Shown here piece after piece: positions 27,112 to 37,312 of a stretch of 64,000 nucleotides of DNA (within the stretch, counting starts at the first letter, position 1; each line of letters opens with the position of its first letter). The notes under the pieces were generated by a model that was given only the letters and a program-made list of their open reading frames with translations, made no database searches and had not been told where the DNA came from. The position numbers and the translations under genes are program-made. The DNA comes from Anthostomella pinea (taxonomy: Eukaryota; Ascomycota; Sordariomycetes; Xylariales; Xylariaceae), in the NCBI GenBank assembly GCA_963556695.1, contig CAUWAG010000004.1, positions 3,100,001-3,164,000 on the forward strand, read 5' to 3'.

Positions 27112-27438
27112 ATGCGGTTCCCCTCCACGACCGGCTTTGCCCTGGCCCTCGCCATCGGCGCATCTCTCGTCGCGGCACTGCCCGGCGCTGCCCGCAACGG
27201 CACCACACTCGTCGCGCCCTCGAGCGCAGCAGACTGCAGCAAAGAGTCCATCGCCAACTGCGTCGCCTCTACCGGGAGCAATAGCACCACCTGCTTCGGA
27301 CACCTGTGCGCCGGCCGAGAGCTGAAGAAGATGCGCAAGCGCCAGGACGACCTGGAATGCACCGAGGAGAACCTCCTCGAGTGCGCGGTCATGGAATGGC
27401 GGGAGGCGGAAGTTTGCTTCGAGGAGTTATGCCTGTGA
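27112..27438 (+). CDS. Small secreted protein with two identically spaced four-cysteine modules, 108 aa
   Basis: Unrecognised family. The N-terminus is a clear secretion signal (hydrophobic FALALAIGASLVAA, cleavage near residues 21-23). The mature part contains eight cysteines in two modules: C42, C50, C61, C66 and C83, C91, C102, C107. The spacing C-x7-C-x10-C-x4-C is exactly the same in both, and each third cysteine is followed by Phe, indicating an internal duplication. The two modules are separated by a basic linker, KKMRKR (72-77), which is a Kex2-like dibasic processing site, so the product could be cut into two disulfide-bonded peptides. Two N-glycosylation sequons lie in the first part (N29GT, N57ST); the second module is strongly acidic. 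The start at 27112 is chosen because it gives the signal peptide directly; the frame is open upstream but that part does not look like protein. Effector, antimicrobial or signalling peptide roles are possible but unproven. Confidence 0.75.
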   Translation: MRFPSTTGFALALAIGASLVAALPGAARNGTTLVAPSSAADCSKESIANCVASTGSNSTTCFGHLCAGRELKKMRKRQDDLECTEENLLECAVMEWREAEVCFEELCL

Positions 27439-27441
27439 TAC

Positions 27442-27455
27442 GGGTTAGGGTTAGG
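27442..27455 (+). repeat. Short telomere-like repeat (about 2 x TTAGGG)
   Basis: GGGTTAGGGTTAGG begins three bases after the stop codon of the small secreted protein gene. Confidence 0.7.
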
Positions 27456-28687
27456 AGGGCGAGAAACCGACGCGCGTCAATGGTGGACAGCTCACCATTG
27501 CGCCAGCTCTCGCCCCGACTGCAGTTTCATCGACCAGACTTTCCACATTGCCTCGGCTCATGAACCATGAACCCCTGGCACCATTTACGAGTGGCTTAAG
27601 CGACAATTGGGGGAGCACCGGTCCAGTCCAGCAACGTGGCTCTCTGGCTTGAAAGATGGAAATTGACGGACGTTTCGTCAAAGGATATGCGGGCCGGATG
27701 TGGGTGGGAGGTGGTGACGCTCAGGCGTTGCCTGTATGAAATGTACTTGTCTGTCTTGTGTGTTGTCAGGGCTATGTCCATCAGGAGTTACGGGATCGGC
27801 GCACTGCGATTGCGAGATATGTGTGGACGAGCGAAAGACGGCGGAATAGATCTAGATACCCCTTTAGCTTACGATCTTGATGAGACCGTTTCTACCGGTA
27901 ACAATCTTCTGGGGGCGTCGGCAAACCACTCCTGTCGTGTGACCTTGTCGCGATACTTTCGCTGGCATGAGAGACCCCACATCCTGGCAAGATGCCTCCT
28001 AGCAAGCTCACTCGTCGGGTGTTGCTTCAATATTACCTATCCGCAAATACAATAAGAGAACCCATTGAGAAGCTAGTCATGAGGATTGGTTTACATGATC
28101 CGCGCTCCTTGCCCATCGAGAGACTCTCCGCTGGCGGGCACTTGAGCTTCTTACGGGGTAAGCACGGTGATCGCGTGCTCATGCATGAAATTGAGCAGTC
28201 TCCCAACGCAGCCTAAGTCCAGCTTGACTGACAGTCGAGCTATAGATTAATCTGGTTCCATATGTCTTAAGTATCCTAGTCAGTCGGCTTTCCCCACGGG
28301 TTATCGTAGTTTGGCCTTGGACTGTTGCTCGGTACCCGAACACGTCTCGAGACTGCGGTGCCTCTCAACGGCGCAATATCTAATGGTCTATACTTCGGGA
28401 CACCACCGTTGAATTAGGGAGTGTTCGGTCCCTAGCTATGGAAGTCTCCATCGTTCGCGCCGACTTCTGTGCTGCTGCGTGGACTCATGGGGGTAATGTT
28501 ATAAAATCCGAAAAGGGGCTGGGACACTACGATATCACGGAAGGGCTCGCCCAGTATGATGAAGAGTCACCTGCGGTCCAGCGAAACCCATTTTTAACAT
28601 GGCGTCGAACCTCATACTTCCTGGACGGCCAGAGTGTGGGAAGACCAGAAAGAGAGGGAAAGTTCGCGTTGAGCCTAGAAGGCACTC
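27456..28687. other. Intergenic, no gene seen
   Basis: 3' flank of the small secreted protein gene, then about 1.1 kb with only short frames of no recognisable content. Confidence 0.5.
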
Positions 28688-28920
28688 GGACGACCGCGCG
28701 ATGTCATCACGGCAACTAGAAGTCCCCAAAAGTAAAACCGCACCACAGGTCGGTTTGCACCCGGACATTGTCAGAGACGAGCTGACCCCAGAAAGTCTCT
28801 AGGACGACCGCGCGATGACATCACGACAACAAGAAGTCCCCAAAAGTCAAAACGCATCACAGCCAGGGTTCAAACCCGAATGTCAGCAGAGACGAAAAGG
28901 AAAACCCTTCGCAAAAGCCC
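28688..28920. repeat. Two-copy imperfect direct repeat, period 114 nt
   Basis: The segment from 28,688 (GACGACCGCGCGATG...) recurs at 28,802 with the same order of blocks: GACGACCGCGCGATG, a GACATCACG-like block, AGAAGTCCCCAAAAGT, and a CAnCACAG end. The first 60 nt of each copy align with roughly eight differences, and the tails are more diverged (both keep TGTCAG...AGACGA). The second copy contains GGTTCAAACCC, close to a Pol III B box. Confidence 0.75.
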
Positions 28921-28970
28921 AAACCTATGTAGAGCGCGTGATCTTTTGAGAGGGTGTTCTAAAATGTCAT

Positions 28971-29021
28971 GAGGGATCGATCCCCTGAGTCGTAAAATGC
29001 GTCTCTACCAACGCTCGAACC
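28971..29021 (-). repeat. tRNA-like A/B-box pair, possible SINE fragment
   Basis: On the minus strand, GCGTTGGTAGAG (inside 29001-29021) resembles the conserved D-arm/A-box of tRNA genes, and GGGATCGATCCC (28973-28984) is one base away from the B-box consensus GGTTCGANTCC. Only about 17 nt separate them, too short for a normal tRNA anticodon arm, so this is not an intact tRNA gene. It may be the head of a decayed tRNA-derived short interspersed element whose body includes the neighbouring 114-nt repeat. Confidence 0.35.
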
Positions 29022-29054
29022 CAACATATGGCGTCACCACAAGCAAAAGAGTTC

Positions 29055-29075
29055 GGCTGAAGCCTTGCTTCAGCC
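29055..29075. repeat. Perfect hairpin, 9-bp stem, 3-nt loop
   Basis: GGCTGAAGC and GCTTCAGCC flank CTT. It sits between the tRNA-like sequence and the AT-rich repeat tract. Confidence 0.85.
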
Positions 29076-29104
29076 TACATCTCTATTTCGAGTCTTGGAG
29101 CTTT

Positions 29105-29235
29105 ATGTTTTAATATTGGATTTATTCTATGCTTCTATAGATTTGGAGTATTGGAAGTATTCGAGCATATTCAAGTAAGAGTATTGAGGATATTCAAGTA
29201 TTGGAGTGTTTGGAGCATATTGGGATTGGAGCGTG
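29105..29235. repeat. AT-rich degenerate repeat tract
   Basis: Many variants of ATTGGAGTATT and ATATTCAAGTATT in tandem with low GC, distinct from the flanks. It has the look of a decayed minisatellite. Confidence 0.6.
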
Positions 29236-32200
29236 GTTTCAATACCGCTACACCATTTGGACTTTTCGACTACCCACTTGGGTGACAGGAGGGCACCTTA
29301 AACATATACATATGTCCTCTTGCCCCGTTCTGCGGGTGTTGCCCATGGCTGACGAGAATTTAGCCGGTTGCTCAGGGTGGGTGAGGTTGTCGTGGAGCAT
29401 GACGTTGCTGGAGGTGGTTGAGGCCGTCGTGAGATGGACAGCGCGCGAGGGCGTTGCTAGGGCTGGGTGGTAACCGCCTGTTGCTAGGGTGACCGAGAGA
29501 CTCCACGGGTAGACTTGCTCAAGGTCGAGTTGACTGTAAGACGTGGTGGTTTGTTATGGGCCTATTGCGTAGCCAGGTTGCTGCCGAGTGTAGAAAGAGC
29601 GAGGACTTATGTTGAAAACTACGAGCACGGACTGGGGCTCGGATCCTTCAAGTGCCACTGGCTTCCCTTTTGACTCAGCGGGCTTCTAGTCATCGTGAAG
29701 GCGGATGACGGTATGGATTGGGCATGGTTTAAGGCGGTTGCGGTAGCGGCTGATGATCCAGTATGAAGTGCTTCGAGAATAGGGTAACAAGCAAGCCAGA
29801 TAAAGCAGCGAGAGCCACCAGGTCGCGTGTCCGGATGGAGCTACTCGGGAGTGACCCGATCCCGAGATAGTATCAAGTCCTATGATATAGCTGTACGAAG
29901 GACGTCGAGCAGCGTCGTTGGGCAGCACCACCGTACCGAGATCTCAAATGGACTCACGAACCCCTCAGCCAAAGGTTACACAGAAGCCTATGCCGTTGCT
30001 TGACCACACAGAGCTTGCTTGTCCAGGTTAGAGTAGATTCGCGGTGAAACTAAGTAGGTAGAAAAGCTCGTCCTCGCCAGTGCTGTCCTCAGTGAGAGAC
30101 CTCGGTCTTGGATATACCGACACACGCAGGTAGTGCGTCGACAGGCGTGGCCGTCAGGCATCGTTCGAGAAACCACAAATCCACAGTGATGAAACGGGGG
30201 CGTGAGGTTGTCGACTTTGATGACCATGCCTCATGATCCTCACTACGACACAAGCTATTGATCTATATCGCTTTACGCAAAGTCACTGACAATTTCTTAT
30301 GAATCCAGCCGTCTATGAGCAAAGAATAAGACCTTCCAGAGGAGTGGATAGGCAAGTGAGGAAGTATGACAATCTCAGTATATCGACAGTGTGGATGTTT
30401 ATCAAAGCTTCTAGCTGCGCCCCCAGACGTTGACCATGACTAGAGGGGGAGCCTTCTCAGCAGGGTGACAAGTTGACAACAAGTCGATGTGACACATTGG
30501 GTCGTCACACCCGGACAGCCGTATACGGTCTTGTTTGCCATGCCTCAAGCCAAGAACCTTTGATAAGGCTCTTCTTATTCGGATACCGAAGTGCTCGGCA
30601 TGCCCGAACACGTCGACAGCGGCACCCAATTGGGATTGCCATTTCCTCTTGGGGCGACAGGCCTAGGAGGCGAGAAACATGGAATGCAACTTCGCAAGGT
30701 ATCCAATCCTACAATACGTAACGAACCAGAGCTCGCAATTGACTGTTTCATGTGGTAAATTCTGCCGACCCGGCGCGGCGTACGTCGCAGGCTAATAACG
30801 ATGGCATGATTGTAAACATTGACCGATGCCAAGGGGGTGTAGTCCATCCCGCTGGCTCATGATTGATGGAGAATTTACGATGGGTTTGTCCATAAATGGG
30901 GCCGAGGCGGTTGACCCTGGCACCGAGTCAATGCCTTACATATGTAGTAGTTATGCTCAAGCCTCGTCCCGCTGCCACTTGTTATATGAACGTACTATGT
31001 ATAAATTATAATACAAGATACATGGTGAACCAAGCTTCTACTCCCCTCGCGTCAGCTGCATCTTTGTCGCAGTACCAAAGTTCCTACCCTGTTCTGTGCC
31101 GTGCCCCATGCCGACACTGCGAATCATAGACACGCCGGCGGCTGACGCGGACCTTGAAGTTATTGTAGCAACTTCATCGTTATCGCATGAGCGACTGTCC
31201 AGAATCTGGGTATATGCGAGGACCGCCAGCACGGGACGACCCTCCGACGAAGCGTGTTCTTATTCACGAGCTCCCAGGCCGTGTCAAAGTACCTTACATT
31301 AGCTTCAAGGGAGGGTTACGTATTGTCGATTGATCTCAACGTGGTTCAACATTCACATCCGTAGTAGACTGTAGTCGAACAGAACATTGGTATGCCTTCA
31401 CCGAGGACAGAAGTGCACTCGAAACACTAGGCCAATACCCTGTCTCGACCCGGCTTCGATGTTACGGTAGCCCTGCTGATGGATCTAGATGCTAAGCTTA
31501 TAACAGGCAATGCCATCCCTCACGAACACGAGGGGACACTGAGACGGGGCCCCCGAGGGCGTACCAAATAGTGAACATGGCGTTACGTCTGAAACATAAA
31601 GAGTCCTATTGTAGACGGAGAATCGTCGGTCAGTCCGAACTTGCCTTTATTATGTAGATACTTCAAATGACATGTGCAAATGATCGCTCTTCCCGGAGCG
31701 ACTCGCCATCGACAAGCACTGCCGGATATCCCATCACGCGCCCACGCAGCTCAGAGGGCTCGCAACAATAAGAGACAACATATGCCCCTCTGATACTGAC
31801 GAAGACAAGGATGTCGGGGCATAATCGAGGACCCGCCGTTCCAGTGAGTGGAGGAAGCCTCGGAACCAAACTCGAACGGCATAAAAACCCCCGAATCCAG
31901 TAGCCTATGGGCTATGGCCCTACGGCATACCCCAGTACCCCATGGACATCGAGCCCTGGCCCCTGGGAATCCACTGTCTGTCCCTCCCGCCGTCCACCGT
32001 CCACCGTCCATCATCCACCATCCACCGTCCATCGTCCACCGTTCACGCAGCTCAACGCGTCTAATCTTGAACCTCGCACCTCTCCCTCGTCCGATGCCAC
32101 GTTACCGGTATTTGCAACCGGGAAGCACGCGCGCAGGCGCACAGATGCGCATATCTTCCGTGCCAGACCCGCGCGAGGAGCAAGTGTGATCAGTACTCGG

Positions 32201-32962
32201 ACTGATCCCTCACCTCTGACACTCCCTCGAGTCCTCGGTATTGGACCCCTGCACGGCACGGGTCAGGCAGGCCACTGTCTTACATATACATGCGTACCGT
32301 AGTCTCCAGGGAGCCGTTCACGAGCCGCCATCTATCTTGCGCCGAGCGCAGCTGGAGAATCCTGCAACTGAGTGGCTGGAAGAATTATTGACGCTCTCGA
32401 GAGACTCTCTACACCACTTTTGAAATGCGCCATTGAGCAATTTCTCCTGTTCTTATCTGTTCTATCAGTTCGATAATCGTCGCGCATCGCCATTATCCGA
32501 CCTTGTTCGCGTGCTTGCGACATCTACAACATCAGCTCCATACTGTACACCTGCTATTCACCAACCCTTCCACAAGACGGGGTCCCCGCGATTGCTCGGG
32601 AACCGTTGAACCCGACCTGGCCGGTGTCTCTTAGAATCACCGCTGGTTTCATCCGCTTGGCGACTGACAGCTGCTTCCCGCCCTACCTTGTAACGCCCCG
32701 ACTTGGTCCGTCTTGTTACTTCGACTTCAGCTTCCGAAATTCCATGAGTGTCTTGGTTTGTGGCTTCTGCCATGCGGATGTCAACTTCTGAGCAGTACTG
32801 AACATCTAGCACGCCATAGCGCAGGTGAACATATCGCCTAGGACTAGAGAGGGGAGGAGCACTGGCTACGCATTGTGCGCAATATTGGAAGCATCGAAGG
32901 CATCATCCACTCGAGCGGAGTTGGCTTTATTCCCGAGTGTTGGTTCTGTCCTCCAGTAAACC
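29236..32962. other. Intergenic, about 3.7 kb, no gene supported
   Basis: Short frames only. It includes the heptamer minisatellite at 31,990-32,045 and, at the right end, the promoter of the QutR-like gene. Confidence 0.45.
31990..32045. repeat. Heptanucleotide minisatellite, eight units of CCGTCCA type
   Basis: Eight consecutive 7-nt units (CCGTCCA with variants TCATCCA, CCATCCA, TCGTCCA, CCGTTCA). Non-coding. Confidence 0.85.
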
Positions 32963-35227
32963 ATGACAACGGTTCAGCAGCTACCTCGGGTGCCCACGCC
33001 GGTTCGTCCGCGCGGTGTGAACGGAGCTGCTGCGCCGGATGTTGAGATGAACCTGGAACACCGGGCAAAGTCCCCGGCAGCAAATGGCACCCAGACGGGC
33101 AGTGGTCTGCGAAGGGGTGACACGCGTACCGCAGTGGTCGTCTATGGGCCTGGTCAGGAGACGATCGTGTCTGTGTTCGCCGACATTCTGGGAAAACAAT
33201 ACCGGCTAGCCGATAGCTTCCAGGGGGTGACTTCGGCAGAGCAGGAAGTGGTGCTGGGAATCTCAGTAGGCAACGCCGGCATCGACATCTCCTCCCGCAA
33301 TCGAGATGCCATGGTCACCATAAACGCCCACTGCGTCAATCTCGGAATGCCCCCGGATACGCACCTATCTGCGAATTGCGACTACGAGTTCTTGTATAGC
33401 GAGGCGCCCTTCATTCGTCGAGATCTGGCTCGGTTTATCTCGTTCGTGCTTGGGCAGATCAACCACCATGCGGCACTCATGTCAAAACCACGAACATACT
33501 TCATTTCAACTACGTTTCCCGACGTCCGGGCAGCCCTGCCTAATATAGACATACTCACAGTCGGCTCCGACGCCGTCGAGTTACGCGTTGACCTCCTCAG
33601 GGAGCCTTTGAGCGATGGCACTTTCGCGCAGATACCGAGTTTAAGTTACGTTGGCGAGCAGGTTATGCTGCTTCGACAGAGGACCGAATTACCCATTATA
33701 TTCACGACACGGTGCACAAGAGAGAATGGCCGGTTCCCTATGGACATCCCCGACATATACTATGAATACTTGTACAGGGCGATTCAATGGGGTGTCGAGT
33801 ATATTGACGTCGAGGTTTGGCTGCCGGAACGCATACGCCAGAAGCTCTACGAAAAACGTGGCAACAGCCACATCATGTCTGCTTTCCACGACTTCTCTGG
33901 CACGTTCAGATGGCCTTCAGTTCAAGCGCAGTCGATTTTCCTCGAGTCCCGCAAATATTCCGACATAGTCAAGATGATAGCGATCATCAACGACCATAAC
34001 GAGAACTTCGAGTTGGAGTATTTTCGTTCAAAGATCAGAAGCGAATATCCCAACTCGCCACCGCTATCGGCGGTCAACATGGGTGAGACTGGCCAGTTTT
34101 CGAGAACACTGAATAAGGTGTTCACGCCTATCACGCATCCACTCCTTCCCATCATTGCTGCGCCGGGCCAGATGAGCGCTGCTGAGATCAATGCTGCGTT
34201 GTCCTTGCTGGGACAGCTTCCGAAAAAGAGCATATATGGCATCAACACTCCTTACTCCCGCATTGGAACCCCGCATGCACCTTTCTATGAGAAATGCTTC
34301 AACGAACTCGGCCTGCCGCATCAGTTCGCCGTGGTTGAGAGACAGCTGAGAGGTTCAGGGTGCGTGGAAGCTTTCTGCAACCAGAGGTCATTTGGAGGAG
34401 CATACCTGAACCCCCCAGTGTCCTTTTCAAGCTTGATGCACAACAGTCCCTTCTTCTCAAAACTCAACGGTGGTTCAGGTCCTACGCTCACCGAGGCAGC
34501 CCGTATGATTGGCATGGTCGACACCATCGTGGTGGAAGCGGGTTCCGCGTCCGCGCCGACATCAGCCCCTTCATCAATACCTTCGAGTCCAGGCCGGCGT
34601 ACCGACTCGCCCTTCGGCTCTGCTTCGCGTTCGGCTTATGGATTGTCAGCCAATTCATCACTCATATTCGACAACGCGAGTTGGCGTGGTATCCTCAGCA
34701 CCTTAACGCGCGATCTTGCACCATCCGCTTACTTCGGTCGTACTGCTGTTGTCTTGGCCTCGAATTCTGATGACGCGGCGTCCACCATGTATGCGTTGAA
34801 AGCGCTCCGCGTAGGAAAGGTGTACACGGTGGGCTTCAAGACACCCCTCGTACTAGCCCGAGGCCTCGCAGTCGAGCCCTTCAACAGCATGGAGAGTCTC
34901 CAGCGAGCCAGGATGGTAGGTGACGAGTCAAGCCCGTTCGTCATCGTCTCTGCGCTCGCACCGGAGAAGTCGAACATCGTTGGCATGCTGGTGCGCGTCT
35001 TCGGTGGCTCAAGGGGCTCGGCATCACAGATCCGCAAGGTCTTCTTGGATCTGGCGGATGGTCCACGGAAAGGCGATCCGGGTGCTGTTGCGGAACAGAG
35101 CGGCTACGCAGCATATGGCGTGGCGGACACGACGGCTTTCACCACCGTCGAGACGTTGAGGTTGCTGGTCGGCCAGAACGTGCCGTACAGCTTTGTGCGT
35201 CTCGCGGGCGGACAGGGAATGTTCTAG
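32963..35227 (+). CDS. QutR/QA-1S-like AROM-derived protein (dehydroquinase-like + shikimate dehydrogenase-like), 754 aa
   Basis: Single-exon protein related to the C-terminal domains of pentafunctional AROM and to the quinate-pathway repressor QutR (Aspergillus) / QA-1S (Neurospora). Order: a disordered N-terminus; a degenerate shikimate-kinase-like region (about 55-165) whose P-loop position reads YGPGQET and lacks GK[ST]; a type I dehydroquinase-like domain (about 165-410); and a shikimate dehydrogenase-like domain (about 415-754). The dehydroquinase part keeps the ELRVD motif, H309 (SAFHDF), K337 (DIVKM, 28 residues later), an SR pair and APGQ. In the dehydrogenase part the catalytic Lys of VTIPLK is replaced (LNPPVS, S487), the catalytic Asp of DNTD is replaced (DNAS, 570-573), and the Gly-rich nucleotide loop is gone (ASNSDDAAS). 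A Ser/Pro-rich insert lies at about 532-565. A regulatory protein is the best guess. No other quinate gene is in the window. Confidence 0.78.
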   Translation: MTTVQQLPRVPTPVRPRGVNGAAAPDVEMNLEHRAKSPAANGTQTGSGLRRGDTRTAVVVYGPGQETIVSVFADILGKQYRLADSFQGVTSAEQEVVLGISVGNAGIDISSRNRDAMVTINAHCVNLGMPPDTHLSANCDYEFLYSEAPFIRRDLARFISFVLGQINHHAALMSKPRTYFISTTFPDVRAALPNIDILTVGSDAVELRVDLLREPLSDGTFAQIPSLSYVGEQVMLLRQRTELPIIFTTRCTRENGRFPMDIPDIYYEYLYRAIQWGVEYIDVEVWLPERIRQKLYEKRGNSHIMSAFHDFSGTFRWPSVQAQSIFLESRKYSDIVKMIAIINDHNENFELEYFRSKIRSEYPNSPPLSAVNMGETGQFSRTLNKVFTPITHPLLPIIAAPGQMSAAEINAALSLLGQLPKKSIYGINTPYSRIGTPHAPFYEKCFNELGLPHQFAVVERQLRGSGCVEAFCNQRSFGGAYLNPPVSFSSLMHNSPFFSKLNGGSGPTLTEAARMIGMVDTIVVEAGSASAPTSAPSSIPSSPGRRTDSPFGSASRSAYGLSANSSLIFDNASWRGILSTLTRDLAPSAYFGRTAVVLASNSDDAASTMYALKALRVGKVYTVGFKTPLVLARGLAVEPFNSMESLQRARMVGDESSPFVIVSALAPEKSNIVGMLVRVFGGSRGSASQIRKVFLDLADGPRKGDPGAVAEQSGYAAYGVADTTAFTTVETLRLLVGQNVPYSFVRLAGGQGMF

Positions 35228-35983
35228 GGACCTGACCACTTCAGCTGGAGTGGTTCCAGCAAACCGCCAGCTTCGTCGTGGATTGGGACATTGTAAGCCC
35301 CGACCTTGGGCCGTTGAAGTTCGAGACACACGTACCCTTAGATCTGATCCCAAGGTTACATATGAGGTTATACAGCATTGCGACAAGGCTTTCCGGAGAT
35401 TGCGACTCAGGCCTTCGGGCCTTGTTCACACGACATTCACCGAGGAATCTGGACTGCCAACCTGGTCTATTGTGCCAAGTTCGCAAGACGGATGGCGGAT
35501 AGCCTCACTTGAGATGCGATTGCGATCGATACAAGCAGGCGAAGTACTCATGACTGGATATTGGATCATGGCTCTCTTGCGAGGATCTGACGACACTGAC
35601 GAGGCGGACATCTGTACTCCGATCTTCGTATAGCTTTTATGTTCCCCTCGAGCTCAGGAACCTGTCCTTGAATGGGCATCACCCGCTCTGCGCGCCCCGT
35701 ATCAACTACATATTCAGGAGGATGACAGTCCTTCATAGGAGCTGCATACCACGAGACGCCTTGGTGTCAACATACCACGACACTAAGCTTTCAGTTAACA
35801 CTTGATATCCTGTAACGGCTTATGTAGGGCCATGTTATTGTACATACATAGCGAACATGCGTTAATATATCCCCTGTTCTTGACCTAACTTATCGCTGTG
35901 TTGTGTCGGAGAAAGATACCCCCTGAAGAAGCGGGCCGTCCTGGTCTCGAATCTGCAGTAGTACAGATACAATATGTGGACAA
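35228..35983. other. Intergenic between the QutR-like gene and the transposon
   Basis: 3' flank of the QutR-like gene. No further gene seen. Confidence 0.5.
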
Positions 35984-37312
35984 TATTATGCGTACACCGC
36001 TGATCCCCCACCAATCCACTCATCACCACCCTCATCTTCAACAATTCCTAATAAATCGAATATGAGGCCATTCAGAACGTGAATTATATCAAAATAGTTG
36101 TTGATTTCTGCTCTTTAATACTTGGTGTACCAACCCCTCATGCAACGCACTGCTGCGAGCCTGCGCGGGATCGATTTTATCAGCCTCTTAATCAAGCGCT
36201 CATCGATCTCTGTCCACGCGTGCTCGATTATCTCCTTCACATATGCCTCGTCGCTCAAATTGTCCTTCAGATCATGAAATTGAGGCTCTACTTCGTATAT
36301 CTTGCGCTTTAGAGCGTTCTAAACATGCTTGATCAAGTTCAAATCGGGCGAGTGAGGCGGCCACTCGATGGTCCAGATCTCGTGCTCCTCCAGCCATCTC
36401 TTACACGCGTTCGAAGTGTGAACAGGGGCATTATCTTGTATATAAGGGTCCCTAGGCTTATAAAAAGGTAGTAATCCTTCTTTTAGAGCTTTTAAATATG
36501 ACTTGGTAGTCATTCTGCCATGAGAAGAGTCCGGATCGCCTTCCATCATCACCAGCTTGCCCTTACCACCTTTGCTGCTGCATAGCCAGATCATACCCCA
36601 AACCATAATAGAGATTTTGACTTTAATGTGTTCTTACGGGTTCACAAAGTCGTTTTGGTACTTTTCAGATAAGAGATAAACAATCCAGGAACCTAGAGAA
36701 CCAGGCAAAGTCTTTATTATATATTTGTTTGAATAAAGGGTGTTTAAAAGGATCTATAGTCCTTTATTATTGCCGAATTGGCGCACAAATATGAGTCTCT
36801 TATGAGTGTTTTTTAGTAGTGAGCTTGATTCGCTTCGTAGTACGCTATTTCCTCAAGTTGTTACAGTCTAGGAAGCGCCGGAGGGTGGCAGAGCTCGCCG
36901 GCGTGCCTCCTTAGATACGGAGGTCCCCGTATGAGATTCTGGGCTTCCGGCGAGCCAGTTGAATGATGTGAGTGGCTCGCTGGCCTTAAATAACCTGGGG
37001 ACGTCGTTTATGAGGCCTCCGCGTGAAGATTTGTTGTTCTTTAAAGCGTTCGATCTGGGTAGCTACCGTGGCGCGACGGCAGCGAAACGCGCTGGCCACG
37101 GCCGTCTTGGTCGCGCCGCCCACCATGGCTCCGCACATGAACGCGCGAGTTTCTGAAGTGAATTCATCGTTTTTGCCGTGATTTCTGCTCAAGACGAGCC
37201 CGAATTCGTGTAATTCGTCTATTATTCGACTGCATTGTGGTTGTTTGAAAGAAGAGGGTGATGGTGGATTGATTTTTGACGCGTCTGTGGGGCGTTGGGT
37301 GTACGCATAATA
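35984..37312 (-). mobile_element. Tc1/mariner-family DNA transposon with TIRs and TA target duplication, inactivated
   Basis: The element spans 35986-37310 (1,325 bp). Its ends are perfect 13-bp inverted repeats, TTATGCGTACACC at 35986-35998 and its complement at 37298-37310. Further in, diverged inverted homology continues (CAATCCAC...ATCACC near 36,022-36,040 and its counterpart near 37,243-37,272). TA lies outside each end (35984-35985 and 37311-37312), giving an original target of CAATATTG, a palindrome that makes the inverted repeat appear five bases longer. Length, TIR/TA structure and the transposase remnant all fit Tc1/mariner. It is oriented with the transposase on the minus strand. 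Confidence 0.88.
36115..37192 (-). pseudogene. Tc1/mariner transposase, multiply broken
   Basis: The N-terminal part from ATG 37192 keeps a helix-turn-helix-like DNA-binding stretch (GATKTAVASAFRCRRATVA) and then runs into stops. The middle (about 36,610-36,990) is AT-rich with many stops. The C-terminal DDE part is readable from about 36,606: KPRDPYIQDNAPVHTS has the second catalytic Asp, and WPPHSPDLNLIKHV corresponds to the usual WPPxSPDLNPIEHVW. There the catalytic Glu has become Lys and the following Trp codon has become TAG (TGG to TAG, i.e. C to T in a CpA context on the plus strand, the classic RIP change). The frame then continues NALKRKIYEVEP to a TAA at 36115. About 359 codons overall, normal for the family. 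Confidence 0.85.

Noticed and set aside
28973..29021. Intact tRNA gene on the minus strand
   Set aside because: A- and B-box-like sequences are present but about 15 nt too close, with no anticodon arm or acceptor pairing; kept only as a tRNA-like repeat.
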